A stretch of 64,000 nt of DNA from Mesobacterium pallidum (GCF_019966535.1 NZ_JAIMID010000009.1:124001-188000), one strand, 5' to 3'; positions 7,933-17,977 are shown, numbered from the stretch's first letter. The notes: generated by a model not told the origin, from the sequence alone. Numbers and translations are program-made.

Positions 7933-9441
7933 ATGGCACTGACTCCCGAGTTTTCCGATTTCGAGGCCGCCTATTCCGCCGGCCGCAACCAGGTCGTCTA
8001 CACGCGCCTTGCCGCCGATCTCGACACGCCGGTGTCGCTGATGCTCAAGCTGACGGGCGCCGGCAAGGATGCCTTCGTCCTCGAGTCGGTGACCGGCGGC
8101 GAGGTGCGGGGGCGGTATTCGATCATCGGGATGAAGCCAGACGTCATCTGGCAATGTCATGGGGAAGAGAGCCGGATCAACCGCATGGCCCGGTTCGATC
8201 CCGACAGCTGGACGCCGCTGGACGGCAACCCGCTGGCGACCCTGCGCGCGCTGATCGACGAAAGCCGGATCGATCTGCCCGAGGACCTGCCGCAGGCCTC
8301 TGCGGGCCTTTTCGGCTATCTCGGCTACGACACGATCCGGCTGGTCGAGCATCTGCCGAATTGCCCGCCCGACCCGTTGGGCCTGCCCGACGGCATCATG
8401 ATGCGCCCTTCGGTCGTGGCGGTTCTGGACGGGGTCAAGGGCGAGGTGACGGTGGTCTCTCCGGCTTGGGTCAGCGATGGCCAATCGGCCCGCGCCGCCT
8501 ATGCCCAGGCGGCCGAGCGCGTCATGGACGCCGTGCGCGACCTCGAACGCGCCGTGCCCGAGGCCGGGCGCGACCTGGGCGAGGCTGTCGAGGTGGGCGA
8601 GCCGGTCTCGAACTTCACCCGCGAGAGCTACAAGGCGGCGGTCGAGAAGGCCAAGGACTACATCCGCGCCGGTGACATCTTCCAGGTGGTGCCGTCGCAG
8701 CGCTGGACGCAGGATTTCCCGCATCCGCCCTTCGCGCTCTATCGGTCGCTGCGGCGCACCAACCCCTCGCCCTTCATGTTCTATTTCAACTTCGGCGGCT
8801 TCCAGGTGGTCGGCGCCAGCCCCGAGATCCTGGTGCGGGTCTTCGGTAAGGAGGTGACGATCCGCCCCATCGCCGGAACGCGGCCACGCGGGGCGACTCC
8901 GGCCGAGGATGCCGCGCTGGAAGCGGACCTGTTGGCCGACCAGAAGGAGCTGGCCGAGCACCTGATGCTGCTGGACCTCGGCCGCAACGACGTGGGCCGG
9001 GTGGCCAAGATCGGCACCGTGCACCCGACCGAGAAATTCGTGGTCGAGCGCTATTCCCACGTCATGCATATTGTGTCCAACGTGGTGGGAGAACTGGCCG
9101 AGGGGCAGGATGCCCTGTCCGCCTATTACGCGGGGATGCCGGCCGGGACGGTGTCGGGCGCGCCCAAGGTCCGCGCGATGGAGATCATCGACGAGCTGGA
9201 GCCGGAGAAGCGTGGCGTCTACGGCGGCGGCTGCGGCTATATCAGCGCGGGGGGCGACATGGACATGTGCATCGCGCTGCGCACGGCGCTGGTGAAGGAT
9301 CGCAAACTTTATATCCAGGCCGGCGGCGGCGTGGTCTATGACAGCGACCCCGAGGCCGAGTACATGGAGACCGTGCACAAGTCGAACGCCATCCGGCGCG
9401 CGGCGGCCGATGCGGCGCGGTTCATCAAGACCGGGAACTGA
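7933..9441 (+). CDS. trpE: Anthranilate synthase component I
   Basis: TrpE converts chorismate to anthranilate, with ammonia supplied by TrpG. The 502-residue protein has the chorismate-binding core motifs: PIAGTRPRGATPAEDAALEA, HLMLLDLGRNDVGRVAKIG, SGAPKVRAMEIIDELEP and YGGGCGYIS. The N-terminal regulatory lobe includes LESVTGGEVRGRYSIIG, the usual place for the LLES tryptophan-feedback site. It is separated from trpG by about 3.6 kb, as in other Rhodobacteraceae. No tryptophan leader peptide is possible in the 8-bp gap upstream. Confidence 0.96.
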   Translation: MALTPEFSDFEAAYSAGRNQVVYTRLAADLDTPVSLMLKLTGAGKDAFVLESVTGGEVRGRYSIIGMKPDVIWQCHGEESRINRMARFDPDSWTPLDGNPLATLRALIDESRIDLPEDLPQASAGLFGYLGYDTIRLVEHLPNCPPDPLGLPDGIMMRPSVVAVLDGVKGEVTVVSPAWVSDGQSARAAYAQAAERVMDAVRDLERAVPEAGRDLGEAVEVGEPVSNFTRESYKAAVEKAKDYIRAGDIFQVVPSQRWTQDFPHPPFALYRSLRRTNPSPFMFYFNFGGFQVVGASPEILVRVFGKEVTIRPIAGTRPRGATPAEDAALEADLLADQKELAEHLMLLDLGRNDVGRVAKIGTVHPTEKFVVERYSHVMHIVSNVVGELAEGQDALSAYYAGMPAGTVSGAPKVRAMEIIDELEPEKRGVYGGGCGYISAGGDMDMCIALRTALVKDRKLYIQAGGGVVYDSDPEAEYMETVHKSNAIRRAAADAARFIKTGN

Positions 9442-9458
9442 GCGCGTTCGAGTGATTT

Positions 9459-9618
9459 CGGATCGCAAGCGATCCGCCCGGCGGGGGCCGGGGCTGGCGC
9501 CCCGGCCCCCGGTTTTGGTGCGGTCCTGGCTTTTTGGGCCCGGCGGGGCGCCTGTGGTGCCTGCGGGAGCGAGGGGCCAGCCCCTCGCGCTCCCCGAGGT
9601 ATTTGGAAAACGATGAAG
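9459..9618 (+). repeat. Interspersed intergenic element, copy A (with terminator-like hairpins)
   Basis: This gap after trpE (9442-9800) holds three hairpins and no gene: CGGATCGC/GCGATCCG (9459-9476), a perfect 12-bp GGGGGCCGGGGC/GCCCCGGCCCCC stem (9483-9510) followed by GGTTTTGG, and GCGAGGGG/CCCCTCGC (9569-9588). It ends in the element core CCCCGAGGTATTT (9592-9604) and AAAACGATGAAG (9607-9618). The middle hairpin may terminate trpE. The rest, up to the PilZ gene at 9801, shows nothing I can name. Confidence 0.7.
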
Positions 9619-9800
9619 TCATGGGCGGGTTTGGAGGGGTCGCTTTGCTCTCCGGCGGCTGTGCACGTGGGATGGGCGGGACCGAGGGTCTGGCCACGCG
9701 GGCGCCCCAGGGTCCTTGGGGACCAACAAGACCGGGCGGGATTCACCTTTCGGTAGGGTTGGGGGTCTAGGCTGGCGTCGGACGCGATGGGAGCCTTGCG

Positions 9801-10817
9801 ATGATGCAGCGATGGATCCGGGCCTGGGTGATGGGTCTTGCACTGCTGCTGGGCAGCGGGGCGCTTGCCCAGGGGCGCGAGACCATGACGCGGGAGCAGT
9901 GCGACTTCGTCGCGATCCTCGGGCTGATGTCACAGGACCTGCGGGCCATCGGGTCGACCACCGATCCGCAGGTGCAGGCCGCGCATCGCCAGATTCTGCG
10001 GCACTGGATGGGCATGGTCGGGCCGAGCGACGTGCTGACCGCGCGGGGCGCGCCGGCGCTGCGGCTCCATGCCGACGACATCGGCGTCTTTCTTGCTGCC
10101 GTGTCGCGTTACCTGCGGGACGGCGGGGCGATCATGCAGGTGACCGGACTTGCACGGATGGAGCATATGGTCGAAGGCCTGGGCTGTCCGGTGCCGCAAT
10201 CCGCGCGGGTCCAGGCGCTGATCGCGCAGCGGCCGGGGCCGGCGGACTGGCTGTCGCGCCTTTTGAATGCCTTTGCGAAACCCGAGATGCTGATCGCCTC
10301 CGAGACGATCTACGGCTCGCGCTGGCACCAGGCGATGTTCCTGTTCGGCATGTCTCTCTTTGCTGCGGCCTCGGGTGTCATGATCCATCGGAACCAGCGG
10401 CAGCGCCGGATGGAGATGCGGCACCCCTGCCATATCCCCTCGCGGGTCCGGCAAGGGCGGGACGAGACGGAGATCACCATCAAGGACCTGTCCTGCATGG
10501 GGGCCAAGCTGACCCGGCCGGACCGGGTGATCGGGCCCTCGCGGCTTTGGGTGCAGGTCGAAGGGGTCTGGCTGTCGACGCGGATCGCCTGGCGCAATGC
10601 CCATTTCATCGGGGTGGCGTTCGATCATCCGTTGAACATGGCGCAGGTGAAGCTGGCGCTTGGCAATGCGCCCCCCTACGAGCCTCCGCCGCACCTGCGC
10701 GCGCCGCTGCGCAACGAGGCGCGCAAGACCGAAGAGGCGGTCGACAAGGGGCCGGTGTTCCATTCGGCCCGGGTCAAGCGCAAGGCCGCGGCGTCGCTGC
10801 CGCGCGCGCCGTTGTGA
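9801..10817 (+). CDS. Exported/membrane protein with a C-terminal PilZ domain
   Basis: A 338-residue protein of unknown role. It has an N-terminal signal or anchor (VMGLALLLGSGALAQ), a helical region of about 130 residues outside the cytoplasm, a second membrane segment near 178-195 (MFLFGMSLFAAASGVMI), and then a cytoplasmic PilZ-like domain. Both c-di-GMP contact motifs are present: RMEMR (RxxxR) near 203 and DLSCMG (DxSxxG) near 231. This suggests a membrane receptor that responds to cyclic di-GMP. It stands alone between the copy A repeat and a gene-free stretch. Domain assignment is by motif; the extracytoplasmic part is not recognised. Confidence 0.7.
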   Translation: MMQRWIRAWVMGLALLLGSGALAQGRETMTREQCDFVAILGLMSQDLRAIGSTTDPQVQAAHRQILRHWMGMVGPSDVLTARGAPALRLHADDIGVFLAAVSRYLRDGGAIMQVTGLARMEHMVEGLGCPVPQSARVQALIAQRPGPADWLSRLLNAFAKPEMLIASETIYGSRWHQAMFLFGMSLFAAASGVMIHRNQRQRRMEMRHPCHIPSRVRQGRDETEITIKDLSCMGAKLTRPDRVIGPSRLWVQVEGVWLSTRIAWRNAHFIGVAFDHPLNMAQVKLALGNAPPYEPPPHLRAPLRNEARKTEEAVDKGPVFHSARVKRKAAASLPRAPL

Positions 10818-11173
10818 TCCTCTCGGGATATGGCGTCGTGCTGGTTGCGCCAGGGCGACGTGTTGGGGGTCGCGATGGCTGAGCTCACCTTTTGGGAGCT
10901 GGATCAAGGGGGGCTGCCTTGGGCCCATGTAGAGAGGGAGCTTGGAACCGGGTCAGGCACAGGCGATCCGGCAAATCTTGGCAGCCGACCACGAACCCGT
11001 TGCCTCCGCAGCGGGTGGCGCCGATGGGCTTGGGTCGGGTCTCAGCCTTGCAGCTCCGATCCATGTCATGCCAGCCGGGTGGTGGACCGGCCGGGCTTGC
11101 GGGAATGTGTCCTGGCACGTGCGGCGGTCGCGTTGCCGCTGATGCCGGTGCGGTAACGTGGCCGCGAAGGCCG
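10818..11173. other. Gene-free stretch of about 355 bp
   Basis: This lies between the ends of two convergent genes. Short open frames on both strands (for example 10885-11118 minus and 10942-11142 plus) lack good ribosome sites and recognisable products. I see no strong terminator or repeat core here. Confidence 0.5.
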
Positions 11174-12811
11174 CTAGCGGCTCTCGTCCTGGGTCAGAAC
11201 CGCCGAAACCGGGACGAGGGCCACGCGCGATGCGCGGTCCTGCAGACCCCAGAGAAGCAGCGCGGAAATGGTGTCGGCCCGCAACCGGCCCGTCGCGATC
11301 ACGCCCGTATCCGCGCCGGCCTTCATCGCGGCCTGGTCCAGCTGGCGCCGGATCGCCAGGGCATCTTCCCCCCTGGCATCGAGGTCGCGGTAGACGATGT
11401 GGGCCGGAACCCCAGCCTTTTCGGCAATCGCCTCGGCGGTGTTCAGCCCTTTCGGGAACAGCACCAGCCCATGACCACTGGCCGCGAGGATGGCCGCCAC
11501 CTGGTCCGAGACATCGCGCGTGCCCTGCAGCCCGTTGCCCGGCGTCTCCATCAGGGCCACGGCCTCGGGCACCGCCGAGAGATAGGTCTCGAGCGCGACC
11601 TCGGTATCCCGCGCGGTGCTGCCCTCGGGCATGCTTGCCAGGGCCATCACCTCGAAACCCTGCGCCCGGTAACCCTCCATCACGGCACGGGCGTCGGGCA
11701 GGCTGGCATCGACGGCAAAGGTCAACGGGTAGGGAAAGGCGCTAAGCGCCGCGATGCCGATCGGGCTTGACCCGTCGTCGATCAGAACGACCGACATCAG
11801 CGGCTTGCCCGGCTCGATCTCGACCGGGGCGGCGAACCTGTCGATGGCGCGGGCGGCGGTGTCCTCTGCGTCACCCTCGGCAACCGGTGCAGTGCCGACG
11901 GAAGGCAGGCGCGAGGTCTCGACCCCGGTGCCAAAGCGGCCGAGATCGCCCGCCCGCTGGCCGATGGTCGGGCCCTGATCGACCGGTTCGGCAGCTGCTT
12001 CGGGTTCTTCGGTGACGCGCGGCAGGTCCGAGACCACGGGGCCCTGTGCAGGCGCGCGGCCCGGCTGTCCGAAGCTTTCCTCGGCGATCGGTTCCGCCAT
12101 CGGCAGGGCCGGATCCTCCGACTGGACGGTCGGCGCGGCATCGGTCCCGGCATCGGCAACGGGAAAGGCGGCGTCGCCCTCGGTCGCATCGGGGGCCGGC
12201 GGCTGGGCCGGGTCGGTCGAGATCGACAGGTCCTCTTCGGGCAGCGGTTGCGCGGGCTGGGCCACGCTGCTGCCGGCCAGGACAGGCGCCTCGGTCTGCA
12301 CCGCGATGCCGCCGGTCTCGCCGGCGTCCGGCGCGGCCATCACGGTCTCGGCGCTTTCCACCACGGGCTGGTCGGCGCTGGCGGTATCGGCCGCGGGGGC
12401 GCGGTCTGCCCCGTCGCGCGGCGCGGCCATGCCGGGCGCGTCCGAGGCCAGCTCGGGCGCGTCACTGGGCGGCGGCGGCGCGCTGGGCGCCGTGGCAACA
12501 GGCGCCCCGGTCTCGGCAGTCTGCGTCTCCGGGGCCGGGTCAGTGACCGGGTCTTCGGCCGGGGTCTCGACCTGGGTCTCGTCCGCGGCCTCTGCGGGCG
12601 TCGGCGTTTCCGTCGGCAGCTCGACCGTGACCACGGCATCCTCGCGCTCGGGCGTCGCCTGCGGCTCGGGCGCGCGCGTCTCGGTTGCCCCTGTCTCGGG
12701 CGTGACGGCGGGCCCGGTCACCCCGGGCGGCATCGTCGTCACCGACGACACCCCCAGCACCACGCCGGATACCAACGTTCCCCAGATCACACCTGAAAGC
12801 GCGCCTCGCAT
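11174..12811 (-). CDS. Divergent polysaccharide deacetylase family protein (YibQ-like)
   Basis: A 545-residue protein starting at ATG 12811, preceded by AGAGG. It has an N-terminal anchor (GVIWGTLVSGVVLGVSS) and a long Pro/Ala/Glu/Thr-rich linker of roughly 250 residues. The C-terminal domain (about 335-540) contains MSVVLIDDGSSPIG and GHGLVLFPKGLNTA. This is the divergent polysaccharide deacetylase family, predicted to act in the periplasm or cell wall; catalytic activity in this branch is uncertain. A longer reading to 13063 is possible but adds a basic low-complexity stretch. It lies between trpE and trpG on the opposite strand. Confidence 0.8.
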   Translation of the reverse strand: MRGALSGVIWGTLVSGVVLGVSSVTTMPPGVTGPAVTPETGATETRAPEPQATPEREDAVVTVELPTETPTPAEAADETQVETPAEDPVTDPAPETQTAETGAPVATAPSAPPPPSDAPELASDAPGMAAPRDGADRAPAADTASADQPVVESAETVMAAPDAGETGGIAVQTEAPVLAGSSVAQPAQPLPEEDLSISTDPAQPPAPDATEGDAAFPVADAGTDAAPTVQSEDPALPMAEPIAEESFGQPGRAPAQGPVVSDLPRVTEEPEAAAEPVDQGPTIGQRAGDLGRFGTGVETSRLPSVGTAPVAEGDAEDTAARAIDRFAAPVEIEPGKPLMSVVLIDDGSSPIGIAALSAFPYPLTFAVDASLPDARAVMEGYRAQGFEVMALASMPEGSTARDTEVALETYLSAVPEAVALMETPGNGLQGTRDVSDQVAAILAASGHGLVLFPKGLNTAEAIAEKAGVPAHIVYRDLDARGEDALAIRRQLDQAAMKAGADTGVIATGRLRADTISALLLWGLQDRASRVALVPVSAVLTQDESR

Positions 12812-13043
12812 GCCTGACCTCTGCAACTTCTGCCGACCGTGATCCGGCCTTGTTTCAACCCCACCGCGCCGCCGGGTCCGGGCCCTGCCCGCCCGCGACG
12901 CCCGGGCAAACCGGCGCATGGCCGCTCTGCCGTCTTTTCCTGCCTGCGCCCCTTGACGCCCCTTGGCAAGCCTGAACATGTATACCGCGACCACGGCGGC
13001 CAGAACCAGCCTGAAATCGGGCGCATCGGACCGGGACCACAAC

Positions 13044-13625
13044 ATGTTGCTACTGATCGACAATTACGACAGCTTTACCTACAACCTAGTCCATTACCTG
13101 GGCGAGCTCGGAGCCGAGATCGAGGTGCGCCGCAACGACGCGCTGGACGTGCAGGCGGCGATGGCGATGAACCCGGCCGGGATCATCCTGTCCCCCGGCC
13201 CCTGCACTCCGAACGAGGCCGGCATCTGCCTGGCGCTGACCGAAGCCGCGGCCGAAACCAGCACGCCGTTGCTGGGTGTCTGCCTGGGCCATCAGACCAT
13301 CGGCCAGGCGTTCGGCGGCAACGTCGTGCGCTGCCACGAGATCGTGCATGGCAAGATGGGCCATATGCACCACGAGGGCAAAGGCGTCTTCAAGGGCCTG
13401 CCTTCGCCCTTCGAGGCGACGCGCTACCATTCGTTGGTGGTCGACCGGGCCACCCTGCCCGCGTGCCTTGAGATCACGGCCGAGCTGGAAGACGGCACCA
13501 TCATGGGCCTGCAGCACCGCGATCTGCCGATCCAGGGCGTGCAGTTCCACCCCGAGAGCATCGCCTCGCAGCACGGCCACGCGATGCTGCAGAATTTCCT
13601 CGACCTGCTGAAAGTCCCTGCATGA
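13044..13625 (+). CDS. trpG: Anthranilate synthase component II (glutamine amidotransferase)
   Basis: TrpG hydrolyses glutamine and channels ammonia to TrpE. The 193-residue protein has the class I amidotransferase triad: Cys80 in [15 protein letters not shown], and the His/Glu of [11 protein letters not shown] near 170. It opens with the typical [23 protein letters not shown], which fixes the start at 13044 rather than the longer frame from 12963. Its stop overlaps the trpD start (ATGA). The 232-bp gap upstream must hold the operon promoter; no tryptophan-codon leader peptide stands out. Confidence 0.96.
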   Translation: MLLLIDNYDSFTYNLVHYLGELGAEIEVRRNDALDVQAAMAMNPAGIILSPGPCTPNEAGICLALTEAAAETSTPLLGVCLGHQTIGQAFGGNVVRCHEIVHGKMGHMHHEGKGVFKGLPSPFEATRYHSLVVDRATLPACLEITAELEDGTIMGLQHRDLPIQGVQFHPESIASQHGHAMLQNFLDLLKVPA

Positions 13626-14644
13626 GCGAAGAGCTGAAACCGCTGATCGGCGCCGCCGCCGATCGCGCATTGTCGCGCGCCGAGGCTGAACGTGCCTTCC
13701 AGATCCTGTTCGACGGAGAGGCGACGCCCAGCCAGATCGGCGGCCTCTTGATGGCGCTACGTACCCGGGGCGAGACGATCCACGAATATGCCGCCGCCGC
13801 CAAGGTGATGCGCGACAAGTGCCACCGGGTGACCGCGCCTGCCGGCGCCATGGACATCGTCGGCACGGGCGGTGACGGCAAGGGCACGCTGAACATCTCG
13901 ACCGCGACGGCATTCGTCGTGGCGGGTGCGGGCGTGACCGTGGCCAAGCACGGCAACCGCAATCTCAGCTCGAAATCCGGCAGCGCCGATGCGCTGACCG
14001 AGATGGGCGTGCATGTCATGATCCCCGCGAACGCCGTTCAGAAGGTGCTCGACAAGGTCGGCATCTGCTTCATGATGGCGCCGATGCATCATCCGGCCAT
14101 GGCTCATGTGGGCCCGACCCGGGCGGAACTCGGCACGCGGACGATCTTCAACATCCTCGGGCCGCTCACCAACCCCGCCGGGGTCAAGCGCCAGCTGACC
14201 GGGGCCTTCACCCGCGATCTCATCCGCCCCATGGCCGAGGTGCTCAAGCAGCTCGGGTCCGAACGCGCCTGGCTGGTCCATGGCTCGGACGGCACCGACG
14301 AGATGACGATCACCGGCAAGACCTGGCTGGCCGCGCTTGAGGAAGACGGCCAGATCCGCGAGGCAGAGGTGCATCCCGAGGATGCCGGCCTGCCCGTTCA
14401 CCCGTTCGAGGCGATCGTCGGCGGCACCCCCGCCGAGAACGCACAAGCCTTCCGCGCGCTGCTGGACGGCGCCCCCGGTGCCTACCGCGACGCGGTGCTG
14501 CTGAACGCGGCCGGGGCGCTGGTTGTCGCCGGCACGGCGTCGGACCTCAAGGAAGGCGTGGCGCTCGCCACTCAATCCATCGACAGCGGGGCCGCGCGCG
14601 ACAAGGTCGCAGCGCTTGCCGCCGCCACCGGAGACTTCAAGTGA
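13622..14644 (+). CDS. trpD: Anthranilate phosphoribosyltransferase
   Basis: TrpD joins anthranilate with PRPP, the second committed step of tryptophan synthesis. The 340-residue product carries the PRPP-binding [17 protein letters not shown], the [15 protein letters not shown] segment, and [20 protein letters not shown] typical of the anthranilate site. Its ATG overlaps the trpG stop and its own stop overlaps the GTG of trpC, indicating translational coupling. Confidence 0.96.
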   Translation: MSEELKPLIGAAADRALSRAEAERAFQILFDGEATPSQIGGLLMALRTRGETIHEYAAAAKVMRDKCHRVTAPAGAMDIVGTGGDGKGTLNISTATAFVVAGAGVTVAKHGNRNLSSKSGSADALTEMGVHVMIPANAVQKVLDKVGICFMMAPMHHPAMAHVGPTRAELGTRTIFNILGPLTNPAGVKRQLTGAFTRDLIRPMAEVLKQLGSERAWLVHGSDGTDEMTITGKTWLAALEEDGQIREAEVHPEDAGLPVHPFEAIVGGTPAENAQAFRALLDGAPGAYRDAVLLNAAGALVVAGTASDLKEGVALATQSIDSGAARDKVAALAAATGDFK

Positions 14645-15453
14645 CTGCAACCGTCCTGGAAAAGATCAAGGCCTACAAGCTCGACGAAATCGCCGCCGCG
14701 AAAGAGGCCAAGCCGCTCTCGGAGCTCGAGGCAGAGGCGCAGGCCGCCAGCACCGTCCGCCCCTTTGCCGATGCGCTGATGAGGGCCAGCCGCGAGGGCT
14801 ACGGCCTGATCGCCGAGGTCAAGAAAGCCAGCCCGTCCAAGGGCTTGATCCGTCCCGATTTCGACCCCGCCGCCATCGCCGCCGCCTATGCGGCCGGCGG
14901 CGCGACCTGCCTGTCGGTGCTGACCGACACGCCCAGCTTCCAGGGCGCGCCCGAGTTCCTGGGCCAGGCCCGCGCGGCCTGCGACCTGCCTGCGCTGCGC
15001 AAGGATTTCATGTACGACACCTACCAGGTCGCCGAGGCGCGCGCCTGGGGCGCCGACGCGATCCTGATCATCATGGCCTCCGTGTCCGACGCCCAGGCGC
15101 AGGAGCTCGAGGCCGCCGCGACCCAATGGGGCATGGCCACGCTGATCGAGGTTCACAACGCCGAAGAGCTGGAACGCGCCTGCCATCTGTCCTCGTCGCT
15201 GATCGGGATCAACAACCGCGACCTGCATACCTTCGAGACCACGCTGGACACCACGCGCAAGCTGGCCAAGCGGGTGCCCGAAGACCGGCTGATCATCTCG
15301 GAATCCGGCCTCAACACGCCCGAGGACCTGTCCGAGCTGGCCCTCTATGGCGCGCGCTGCTTCCTGATCGGCGAAAGCCTGATGCGCCAGGACGATGTCG
15401 AAGGCGCGACGCGCGCGCTGCTGGCGAACCCGCTGCGCCCGGGTGGCATGTGA
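14641..15453 (+). CDS. trpC: Indole-3-glycerol phosphate synthase
   Basis: TrpC closes the indole ring from carboxyphenylamino-deoxyribulose phosphate. The 270-residue TIM barrel has [19 protein letters not shown] with the catalytic lysine, [29 protein letters not shown], and [14 protein letters not shown]. It starts with GTG at 14641, overlapping the trpD stop (GTGA). The stop overlaps the ATG of moaC. Confidence 0.96.
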   Translation: MTATVLEKIKAYKLDEIAAAKEAKPLSELEAEAQAASTVRPFADALMRASREGYGLIAEVKKASPSKGLIRPDFDPAAIAAAYAAGGATCLSVLTDTPSFQGAPEFLGQARAACDLPALRKDFMYDTYQVAEARAWGADAILIIMASVSDAQAQELEAAATQWGMATLIEVHNAEELERACHLSSSLIGINNRDLHTFETTLDTTRKLAKRVPEDRLIISESGLNTPEDLSELALYGARCFLIGESLMRQDDVEGATRALLANPLRPGGM

Positions 15454-15929
15454 TGGCGGGCCTCACGCATTTCGACGCCAAGGGCGATGCGCATATGGTC
15501 GATGTCTCGGACAAGCCCGTGACGTCGCGCGTGGCGACGGCCGAGGGCTGGGTGAAGATGGCGCGCGAAACCTTTGACATCATTGCCGAAGGTCGCGCCA
15601 AGAAGGGTGACGTTCTGGGCGTCGCGCGACTGGCCGGCATCATGGGCGCCAAGAAGACGCCCGAGCTGATCCCGCTCTGCCACCCCTTGCCCGTCACCAA
15701 GGTCGCGGTCGATCTAGTCCCCGACCCGGACCTGCCGGGCGTGCGGATCGAGGCCACGGTCAAGACCACCGGCCAGACCGGCGTCGAGATGGAGGCGCTG
15801 ACGGCCGTGTCGACCGCCGCGCTGACGGTCTACGACATGGCCAAGGCGGTGGACAAGGCCATGGAGATCGGCGGCATCCGCGTCATTCTAAAAGACGGTG
15901 GAAAATCAGGCCGCTACGAGGCGACATGA
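15453..15929 (+). CDS. moaC: Cyclic pyranopterin monophosphate synthase
   Basis: MoaC carries out the second step of molybdenum cofactor synthesis, forming cyclic pyranopterin monophosphate. The 158-residue product shows the family core [31 protein letters not shown], and [20 protein letters not shown] followed by KAVDKAM. Its ATG overlaps the trpC stop (TGATG) and its end overlaps the start of the GIY-YIG gene (ATGA). In related genomes moaC is usually followed directly by moeA; here another gene intervenes. Confidence 0.96.
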   Translation: MAGLTHFDAKGDAHMVDVSDKPVTSRVATAEGWVKMARETFDIIAEGRAKKGDVLGVARLAGIMGAKKTPELIPLCHPLPVTKVAVDLVPDPDLPGVRIEATVKTTGQTGVEMEALTAVSTAALTVYDMAKAVDKAMEIGGIRVILKDGGKSGRYEAT

Positions 15930-16810
15930 GTGCGGGCCGGTCGCTCGAGCTCTACTTCGTCGACGGCCGCCCCGACGGCATGCTCACGGCCGAGGTGTTC
16001 AACTGGACCGGGCATGTGCTGCGAATCCCGCGGACCCGGCTGGCCGACGGATTGAAGCGGCCGCAAGCCGATCAGACAGGCGTCTACATCCTGACCGGCG
16101 CGGATGATGATGGCGAAATGGCCTATGTCGGCGAGGCGGAAAACCTCGCTGGCCGCTTGAAACAGCACGCGAAATCAAAGGACTGGTGGGACGAGGCGGT
16201 CCTTGTCACAACCTCCGGCGACGCGTTGCACAAGGCCCATGTGAAATACCTCGAAGCCCGCATGGTCGAATTGGCGCTTGCCGCAGGTGCAATGCGCCTG
16301 ACAAACGCCGCTGCCCCGACCCGGTCGAGTCTGAACGAGGCTGCGACGGCGAGCATGGAGAGCTTTCTGGACACGCTTCAGCTGGTTCTGCCTGCCATTC
16401 GGGTCGATATCTTCCACAGCGGTCGGCGTCCGGACACGCCGCAAACCGAAGCCGTCGTAACGTCACCTGTCTTTATGCTGTCGATGCCGCGTAGCGGCGT
16501 CGAGGCACAGGCTGCGCTTGCCGGCAGCGATTTCGTCGTCAAAGCCGGCTCAAAGGTCCGCGCCAGCTATATCGGGACACATCCCAAGAACGCGACCCCT
16601 GCAGCCCTGCATCGGGCGCTGGTCCAGCGGCAGATCATCCGTGTCACGGGCAATGAGGCCGTAATGGCCGAGGACTACGCCTTCACCAGTCCCTCCGCCG
16701 CGGCCTCCGTTGTCTGCGGCACCAGCACACCCGGCCCGCGCATTTGGAAATTGCCCGACGGCCGCAGCTATGCCGACTGGGAAGCCGAACAAATGGAAGG
16801 CGACACATGA
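15926..16810 (+). CDS. GIY-YIG nuclease family protein with C-terminal DUF4357
   Basis: A 294-residue protein. The GIY-YIG nuclease core is recognisable: GVY (52-54), YVG (67-69), the conserved Arg77 in NLAGRLKQH, and the metal-binding Glu110 in VKYLEARM, with Asn127 after it. The C-terminus (about 225-285) has the DUF4357 pattern [13 protein letters not shown]...[13 protein letters not shown]. Solitary GIY-YIG/DUF4357 proteins are widespread and their role is not established; DNA cleavage in defence or repair is a reasonable guess. It overlaps both moaC and moeA by 4 bp and so appears fully built into the operon, although its base composition looks somewhat less GC-rich than its neighbours. 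Probably a horizontally acquired insertion. Confidence 0.82.
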   Translation: MSAGRSLELYFVDGRPDGMLTAEVFNWTGHVLRIPRTRLADGLKRPQADQTGVYILTGADDDGEMAYVGEAENLAGRLKQHAKSKDWWDEAVLVTTSGDALHKAHVKYLEARMVELALAAGAMRLTNAAAPTRSSLNEAATASMESFLDTLQLVLPAIRVDIFHSGRRPDTPQTEAVVTSPVFMLSMPRSGVEAQAALAGSDFVVKAGSKVRASYIGTHPKNATPAALHRALVQRQIIRVTGNEAVMAEDYAFTSPSAAASVVCGTSTPGPRIWKLPDGRSYADWEAEQMEGDT

Positions 16811-17976
16811 TCTCCGTCACCGAGGCCCTCGCCCATCTCTTCGACCTCGTCACACCGCTGGGCACCGAGGATATCCCGCTGATCGAGGCCCCCGGCCGCG
16901 TGCTGGCCGAACCGGCCGCGGCGCGGCGCGACCAGCCGCCCTTCTCGGCCTCGGCCATGGATGGCTACGCGGTGAACGGCGCGGCCACGCCCGGCGCCAG
17001 CTTCGACGTGATCGGCGAAAGCGCGGCGGGCCATGGCTTTGACGGAGACCTCAAGCCCGGCCAGTGCACCCGCATCTTCACCGGCGCCCCGCTGCCCGAG
17101 GGCGCGACCCGCGTGGTCATCCAGGAGGACGTGATCCGCGACGGCGACCGGATCACGCTGGGCGACAAGCTCGACCCAGGCACCCACATCCGCCCCGCCG
17201 GCGGTGACTTCCGCACCGGCGACACGCTGGACGCCCCACGCCGCCTCAGCCCCGAAGACGTGGCCCTGCTGGCCTCGATGAACATCCCGCGCGTCACTGT
17301 CACCCGCAAGCCGAGCGTGGCGCTGATCGCCACGGGGGACGAATTGGTCATGCCGGGCGAAGACCCCGGCCCCGACCAGATCATCGCCTCGAACTCCTTC
17401 GGCCTGCACGCGCTGCTCACCGCCCTGGGCGCTGCGCCGCGCCTGCTGCCCATCGCGATGGACCGGCCGCAAAGCCTCCGGACCACGTTCGATCTGGCCG
17501 CCGATGCGGACCTTTTGGTCACCATCGGCGGCGCCTCGGTCGGCGATCATGACATCGTCGCGACTGTCGCCGAAGCCCTGGGGATGGAGCGCCGCTTCTA
17601 CAAGGTCGCCATGCGCCCAGGCAAACCGCTGATGGGCGGACGTCTCGGTCAGGCCGCGATGATCGGCCTGCCCGGTAACCCGGTTTCGGCCATGGTCTGC
17701 GGCCATGTCTTCGTGGCACCGGTGATCCGCAAGATGCTCGGCCTCGGCGCGCGCCCGACGGCGCGACGCACCGCGCCCCTCGCCGCCCCGGCCCCCGCCA
17801 ACGGCCCGCGCGAACATTACATGCGCGCGCGCCTGACGCCCGAGGGCGTTACGATCGCCGACCGCCAGGACAGCTCGCTCCTCTCAGTGCTCTCGGCTGC
17901 CAATTGCCTGGTGGTGCGCCCGCCGAACGACCCCGCCCGCGAGGCCGGCGAGACCGTCGAGATCATCGACCTCTGA
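16807..17976 (+). CDS. moeA: Molybdopterin molybdenumtransferase
   Basis: MoeA inserts molybdate into adenylylated molybdopterin, the last step of molybdenum cofactor synthesis. The 389-residue protein has SASAMDGYAVNG, ATGDELV, TIGGASVGDHDIVA, and GLPGNPVSAMVCGHVFV in the expected order. The ATG overlaps the GIY-YIG stop. Immediately after its stop comes copy B of the interspersed element in the reverse orientation. Confidence 0.96.
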   Translation: MISVTEALAHLFDLVTPLGTEDIPLIEAPGRVLAEPAAARRDQPPFSASAMDGYAVNGAATPGASFDVIGESAAGHGFDGDLKPGQCTRIFTGAPLPEGATRVVIQEDVIRDGDRITLGDKLDPGTHIRPAGGDFRTGDTLDAPRRLSPEDVALLASMNIPRVTVTRKPSVALIATGDELVMPGEDPGPDQIIASNSFGLHALLTALGAAPRLLPIAMDRPQSLRTTFDLAADADLLVTIGGASVGDHDIVATVAEALGMERRFYKVAMRPGKPLMGGRLGQAAMIGLPGNPVSAMVCGHVFVAPVIRKMLGLGARPTARRTAPLAAPAPANGPREHYMRARLTPEGVTIADRQDSSLLSVLSAANCLVVRPPNDPAREAGETVEIIDL

Positions 17977-17977
17977 C

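Noticed and set aside
5537..7939. 800-codon open frame on the minus strand opposite the aminotransferase, foldase and trpE start
   Set aside because: It is the antisense shadow of well-supported genes in GC-rich DNA; its translation has no recognisable domain.
10885..11142. Small open frames on both strands in the gap after the PilZ gene
   Set aside because: No convincing ribosome site, no conserved motif, and both strands are open equally.
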